Translations under genes and position numbers: made by a program
Source: Candidatus Poribacteria bacterium
GTDB taxonomy: Bacteria; Poribacteria; WGA-4E; WGA-3G
Direction: 5' to 3'
Length of the DNA: 64,000 bases
NCBI GenBank assembly: GCA_009841255.1
Contig: VXMD01000083.1
Location: 1-64,000, forward strand
Shown: piece after piece, positions 60,378 to 64,000 of the stretch
How positions within the stretch are numbered: position 1 is the first letter of the stretch
Layout: every line of letters starts with the position of its first letter
The notes under the pieces: model-generated
Database searches by the model: none
Seen by the model: the letters and a program-made list of their open reading frames with translations, nothing else
What the model was told of the DNA's origin: nothing

Positions 60378-61352
60378 TCAACCGAAGGAGACTCCCAATT
60401 TGACGCTTCGTTCAGGATGATTGTCCATCTCTATGTAGGCTTCGACTGAATCTTCAAACGGTACCACAGGATCAACGACACCTTCACAGTCAAATCGTCC
60501 TTGAACGAGCCACTTCCAACAGGTATCAACAATCCGCTTGAAATTCCAACGCGGGTGATCGCGGTTCGGATCGCTGTTGGCGCGTGCAAAGATGATGTTC
60601 GGAATGTTGACATGCGCGACAGCGCCGAGATCAAGTCCACCCGTACACGCTTTCGCGCGTCCCGCATAGACGATTGTCCCCTCAAAAGTGACGCTGCGGA
60701 GGGCGTCATCGAGTGCCTCGTAGATTGCACTGGTTTCTACAGCCACATCAACGCCGATCCCACCGGTTGCTTCTTTGAGCACTTCTCCGGTATTGCAGGC
60801 GGTCGGGTCAATGACAAGCTCCGCCCCCGTCTTCTCAGCGACTTTCCGCCGTCTTTCAAGTGGATCTACGGCAGCGACGAAATCCGCTCCGGCGATGCGT
60901 GCCATCTGCACCGTCATCAACCCAATCGCACCCAGTCCAAAGACAGCGACCCGCTCACCAACGCGCACTTTCCCATCACGAATCGCGGACATCGCAAAGT
61001 GTGCGGGATCGTAGCAAACCGCCTCTTTCCACGTCATCTGGTCGGGCATCTTGAGAACACTGCCTGCACGCCATGTGTGCGTCTCCTTGAGATGCCCGTG
61101 ACTGGCGACGCGTTCTCCGATCTCAAAACCTTCAACCTCGTCCCCGATCTCAACGATCCTTCCGACACACATATTCCCAAGTCCGTGTGGAAAATTTGCG
61201 TTGTTGTATCCGTAGTACGCCGTGAGTTCGGTGCCGCGCTTGGGCGCGCCGAATTCGACTTGAACCCGGACGCCGTCTGCGGGGATGGGACCGTCCTCAT
61301 ATTCTCTCAAAACGGGTTGCCGCGGGGCAACTGCTACTAATTCTTTTGGCAT
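60378..61352 (-). CDS. zinc-type alcohol dehydrogenase-like (MDR superfamily) protein
   Basis: 324 residues. MDR landmarks: VQVEFGAPKRGTELTAYYG, GNMCVGRIVEIGDEVEGFEIGERVA (substrate domain), and AVFGLGAIGLMTVQMARIAGA (NAD(P)-binding GxGxxG). The catalytic Cys-His-Glu zinc ligands of classical ADH are not obvious; FGAPKRGTE suggests the sorbitol-dehydrogenase/bacteriochlorophyllide-like 'no Cys' subgroup. Start ATG 61352, because GGAGGG lies just before it; a longer frame begins at 61448. Substrate unknown. Confidence 0.85.
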   Translation of the reverse strand: MPKELVAVAPRQPVLREYEDGPIPADGVRVQVEFGAPKRGTELTAYYGYNNANFPHGLGNMCVGRIVEIGDEVEGFEIGERVASHGHLKETHTWRAGSVLKMPDQMTWKEAVCYDPAHFAMSAIRDGKVRVGERVAVFGLGAIGLMTVQMARIAGADFVAAVDPLERRRKVAEKTGAELVIDPTACNTGEVLKEATGGIGVDVAVETSAIYEALDDALRSVTFEGTIVYAGRAKACTGGLDLGAVAHVNIPNIIFARANSDPNRDHPRWNFKRIVDTCWKWLVQGRFDCEGVVDPVVPFEDSVEAYIEMDNHPERSVKLGVSFG

Positions 61353-61634
61353 GCTTCCCTCCTTGAAATTTAAAATTTTACGTAAGTTTAACTTACGATG
61401 TAGGTTGGGTTGAACAGAGCATAAAGTCAATGGTTTGAGGGAATTCACTTTCAGAATCTTTGCTGCGTGAAGCCCTAAAATCTGAGTGAACCCAACATTA
61501 AGTTGGATTGTTGGGTTTCGCAGTATCCGTTTTCATGAACAGTTCACCGAAAAATAGTGTTTTCGTTGAGAATATATCTCGGTTCCTCACCGCTCAACCC
61601 AACCTACGGCGACTAACCAACCTAAAGCGAATCG

Positions 61635-64000
61635 CTAATGCGGAATTCCCAACTGATGCATTCGACGGTGAATCGCCTCCCGTGCTTCTTGGAACGGACG
61701 AGAGAGGAATTCCTGATGGTCATCCTCACCGTGATGGTGTGTCACGGTGCCGGGTTCATGGTGGCGCGCCGTCTCTTGAATATAGGACAACCCACCCTCA
61801 ATCAAAGTCAGCATATAGTTCGCCGTTTCCGGATCAAACATCCACCACTCACCGCCGACCGCTATGTAGACCGGAGAGGTGTGGGCGATGATGCCGCGTC
61901 CCCATCCATCGTGATGTGGAATGGCTTGGGCATAGTCAGGTCCACCGCACCGCGCCGCGATCCACGAGTGTTTGTCCACCTTCAGATTCGCTTTCAGACG
62001 TAGATGTGCTTTGCCATCTTTGTCCTCAGTCGAAGCGACAACGCGTCCCGCCTGAAGAATCTGCAAGGTATGGATCGGAAAGATGGAATCCGCCGAGGCT
62101 TCAACTTCAACCGTACCACCGTTACCGGGCAGGTTAATCGTGCTACCGATCGGTTGACCATCGACGGTTAGACGGATCATCGGACCGCCGCTGAGGAATG
62201 TGTTTCCGGCACTCATGTACTTGCACCAGTTATCGTAATTGAATTCCTCGTCGTCAGGGATATGGACGTAGGTGCGATAAACGCCTACGGGGACATCGCT
62301 ACTCATCTTATCCGTCCCACCAACGAGTGGCAATTTATAGCCACAGTTGAGATAGCGATAGTATTCAAGGTGTCCATACATCGCATTGGTGAGGTATTCG
62401 ACAGCATCAACACGTCCGGTAGCGATGAGCGTCGCCGGTTCACAATTCGGATTCGGGATGTGTGGTAACACAACGGTGCCGCCCTGGGCGTGGCATGCGT
62501 CCGCCCAATGCGAAAGTGTGACCTCCATATTTCCACCGAGCTCGGCTTCCCCTGGACCGTCTGAACACCACGGGGCGACCTGCTCCTTTAAACCGAGGAG
62601 CGTGAGATGCCCAAGGAGATGCTGACGATTCTCCTGCGTCGCATAGACAATGCTCCGACCATCGGCAGAGGTTGTGGGTCTTCCGATGAACTCCTCCGTA
62701 TTCGTAAAGAGATGCCCCCACTGCGAAAGGAGGAGATTGACAACGCCGAGATCCTCGCCTTGTGCTTCGGTATGCGCCCCTTGTGTAGAGAGGAAATGGA
62801 CGTGCGTATCGCCGCTGAAATAGCGTTCGGCGTTCATATTACACCACCGCTTTAACCGAAGTGTCAACTCGCGTTGTCCCGGTTTTATGTTGACCGTAGT
62901 CCGCAGCGGTGTGTATTCAAAGCCGCGAGCAACATCAACGATAACCTCTCCGCGAGGGAGCCACCCCTGACACGTCCCGTCAATGTAGGCGTAACTAATC
63001 TGCCCTAACCGAACATCACCACCGACATCCACGTGCCATGTCCCCATGTTTGAATTGACGTGGGCGTGGTGTCCGTGTGGGGCATAGGGCACGCCGTGCG
63101 GGGAACGGAAATGGATGCGACACGGGACAGGTTTATTTGTGTCCTCGTCAATAACAGTGGTATGCACCCAGTTCCTGCCAGAGTCGATGACCTCTACCTT
63201 AACCCGTTCGTTGGGTTGCACGATCCTTTTTTCTTCAACTTCCCCCCAATTGACCGTGCCGAGCGTCTCACCTTGGTTTTTGACCTCAACACTTGCGGAG
63301 GGCGTCGCAGACACTTCAACATACGCCGGACTGCTTTTGTTGTTTTGGGATTCCCCCCACCCCTTGAAATCGTCGTTGATAAACGCATCAGGTGCGTTTT
63401 CCGGCAACGGATGCGGATAGGTCGCAACGCCACGGTCGACATTGACCTCCATATCAAAGGGTTTATCGGCATCCTCAGATTGGGGAAGCGTGATTTTGAC
63501 TTCACGGCGCGGATGACGCGGTATCGGACTTTCGTCAAGGTAACCGAGCGTGATCGCTGCCACAATAAACCGACGTTCTTTCGGTTGGATATCGATTGAG
63601 GCGACTTCAACGCCGTCCCTCGGATTTTTCCACACCCACAAATAGTAGTCGCGCGGCGTCCCTTGGCTCACTTCGGTTTGTCGGTTGCCCGCGGAGCCCC
63701 AAGGTCCTTCGTGCCGTGGTGCTAAACTCTCCTGCCGGTCAGGTATAGCAAGGAAGGTCTGTTGTCCCCATCCCTGTGGCACACCGCCGATCTCAAAGCG
63801 TTCTCGAATCGGCACGCTCACCGATTCACCATCGGTGTAATGGAATACATAATTGGCAATCAGCCTGGCGATCGGTTCGCCTTCAGGAATACGACTCTCA
63901 AGCAAACGATGCACGAAGATAATCCGCTTCGGACTTGCCCCGACAGGAATTTGGATAGGATCGGTGTTAACGTTTTCGCCGAAGCCCAAGAAACAGGTCT
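61635..64000 (-). CDS. CehA/McbA family metallohydrolase (5' end beyond window)
   Basis: At least 788 residues, open at the window edge: codons before 63989 (ACC TGT TTC) continue the frame with no stop or start, so the gene is cut. N-terminal part is beta-rich with a carboxypeptidase-regulatory-like stretch (VPCRIHFRSPHGVPYAPHGHHAH). The C-terminal PHP-like hydrolase domain has GDTHVHFLSTQG for the HxH metal pair, then VLPHIPNPN and LVGGTDKMSS. CehA/McbA enzymes hydrolyse esters, carbamates and similar; specificity is unclear. Confidence 0.82.
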   Translation of the reverse strand, partial: TCFLGFGENVNTDPIQIPVGASPKRIIFVHRLLESRIPEGEPIARLIANYVFHYTDGESVSVPIRERFEIGGVPQGWGQQTFLAIPDRQESLAPRHEGPWGSAGNRQTEVSQGTPRDYYLWVWKNPRDGVEVASIDIQPKERRFIVAAITLGYLDESPIPRHPRREVKITLPQSEDADKPFDMEVNVDRGVATYPHPLPENAPDAFINDDFKGWGESQNNKSSPAYVEVSATPSASVEVKNQGETLGTVNWGEVEEKRIVQPNERVKVEVIDSGRNWVHTTVIDEDTNKPVPCRIHFRSPHGVPYAPHGHHAHVNSNMGTWHVDVGGDVRLGQISYAYIDGTCQGWLPRGEVIVDVARGFEYTPLRTTVNIKPGQRELTLRLKRWCNMNAERYFSGDTHVHFLSTQGAHTEAQGEDLGVVNLLLSQWGHLFTNTEEFIGRPTTSADGRSIVYATQENRQHLLGHLTLLGLKEQVAPWCSDGPGEAELGGNMEVTLSHWADACHAQGGTVVLPHIPNPNCEPATLIATGRVDAVEYLTNAMYGHLEYYRYLNCGYKLPLVGGTDKMSSDVPVGVYRTYVHIPDDEEFNYDNWCKYMSAGNTFLSGGPMIRLTVDGQPIGSTINLPGNGGTVEVEASADSIFPIHTLQILQAGRVVASTEDKDGKAHLRLKANLKVDKHSWIAARCGGPDYAQAIPHHDGWGRGIIAHTSPVYIAVGGEWWMFDPETANYMLTLIEGGLSYIQETARHHEPGTVTHHHGEDDHQEFLSRPFQEAREAIHRRMHQLGIPH

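Noticed and set aside
1-64000. tRNA or rRNA genes
   Set aside because: I looked for T-arm and acceptor patterns and for conserved rRNA stretches and saw none; a tRNAscan-SE run would settle it.

Overview
The window reads like a bacterial chromosome of the Candidatus Poribacteria type (marine, often sponge-associated). This is inferred from gene content only: several phytanoyl-CoA dioxygenase (PhyH) paralogues, two formylglycine sulfatases, two very large DUF6785/DUF6784-type membrane proteins, many secreted LamG proteins, TolB-like propellers, Gfo/Idh/MocA oxidoreductases and xylose-isomerase-like TIM barrels. I found no rRNA, tRNA, CRISPR array or complete insertion sequence.

Layout. 0.3-10.4 kb: oxidoreductase, ABC-2-type permease plus giant membrane protein (+ strand), then a minus-strand catabolic cluster (epimerase, GH-like TIM barrel, sulfatase, two unusual PhyH proteins). 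10.5-12.6 kb: PgsA-like enzyme, Lon-N protein, small anchored protein. 12.6-21.5 kb: enolase-superfamily enzyme, a 14-repeat WD40 protein with dockerin and FlgD-like C-terminus beside a PorV-like outer-membrane protein, second giant membrane protein, GHMP kinase. 21.6-26.6 kb: efflux adaptor and TolC with no pump, YCF48-like propeller. 27-31.3 kb (+): three LamG proteins, an oxidoreductase, and a tandem Sm/Hfq-like protein. 31.4-38 kb (-): SGNH hydrolase, epimerase, selenocysteine peroxiredoxin, sulfatase, PhyH, LamG, YWTD propeller. 38.3-40.1 kb (+): UvrC-like nuclease and two selenocysteine heavy-metal-associated (HMA) lipoproteins. 40.2-45.4 kb (-): PhyH, GT4, PRPP synthase, GpmI. 45.7-47.7 kb (+): octaheme cytochrome with an in-frame TAG and a membrane partner. 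47.7-58 kb (-): LamG, glycine-rich protein, a decayed region full of repeats, PIN-domain pair, methyltransferase, TIM barrel, TolB-like/lipoprotein group. 58-64 kb: cyclase, EamA transporter, zinc-type dehydrogenase, CehA-like metallohydrolase running off the end.

Strongest unusual signals. (1) Three separate genes carry one in-frame TGA exactly at the first Cys of a CxxC redox motif, each followed at the same distance by a short hairpin with a GGN loop. This is the pattern expected of bacterial selenocysteine insertion. All three products look like exported lipoproteins. (2) Seven exported proteins of two unrelated folds (five LamG, two TolB-like) end in a shared C-terminal tag of the form L-x-T-T-W-G-x-L-K, possibly an undescribed sorting or anchoring signal. 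(3) Two adjacent PhyH paralogues have HxG where ordinary PhyH enzymes have HxD, the change associated with non-haem iron halogenases; one also lacks the distal His. (4) Intergenic DNA is full of palindromes that, read on the minus strand, start with GTAG, resembling REP elements. They lie among longer interspersed repeats that supply ribosome-binding sites or flank gene remnants.

The genes together suggest breakdown of sulfated or host-derived glycans and small organics (sulfatases, SGNH hydrolase, epimerases, dehydrogenases, CehA-like enzyme), a large cell-surface or secreted proteome (LamG, WD40, YWTD, TolB-like), and an extracytoplasmic selenium-based redox system.
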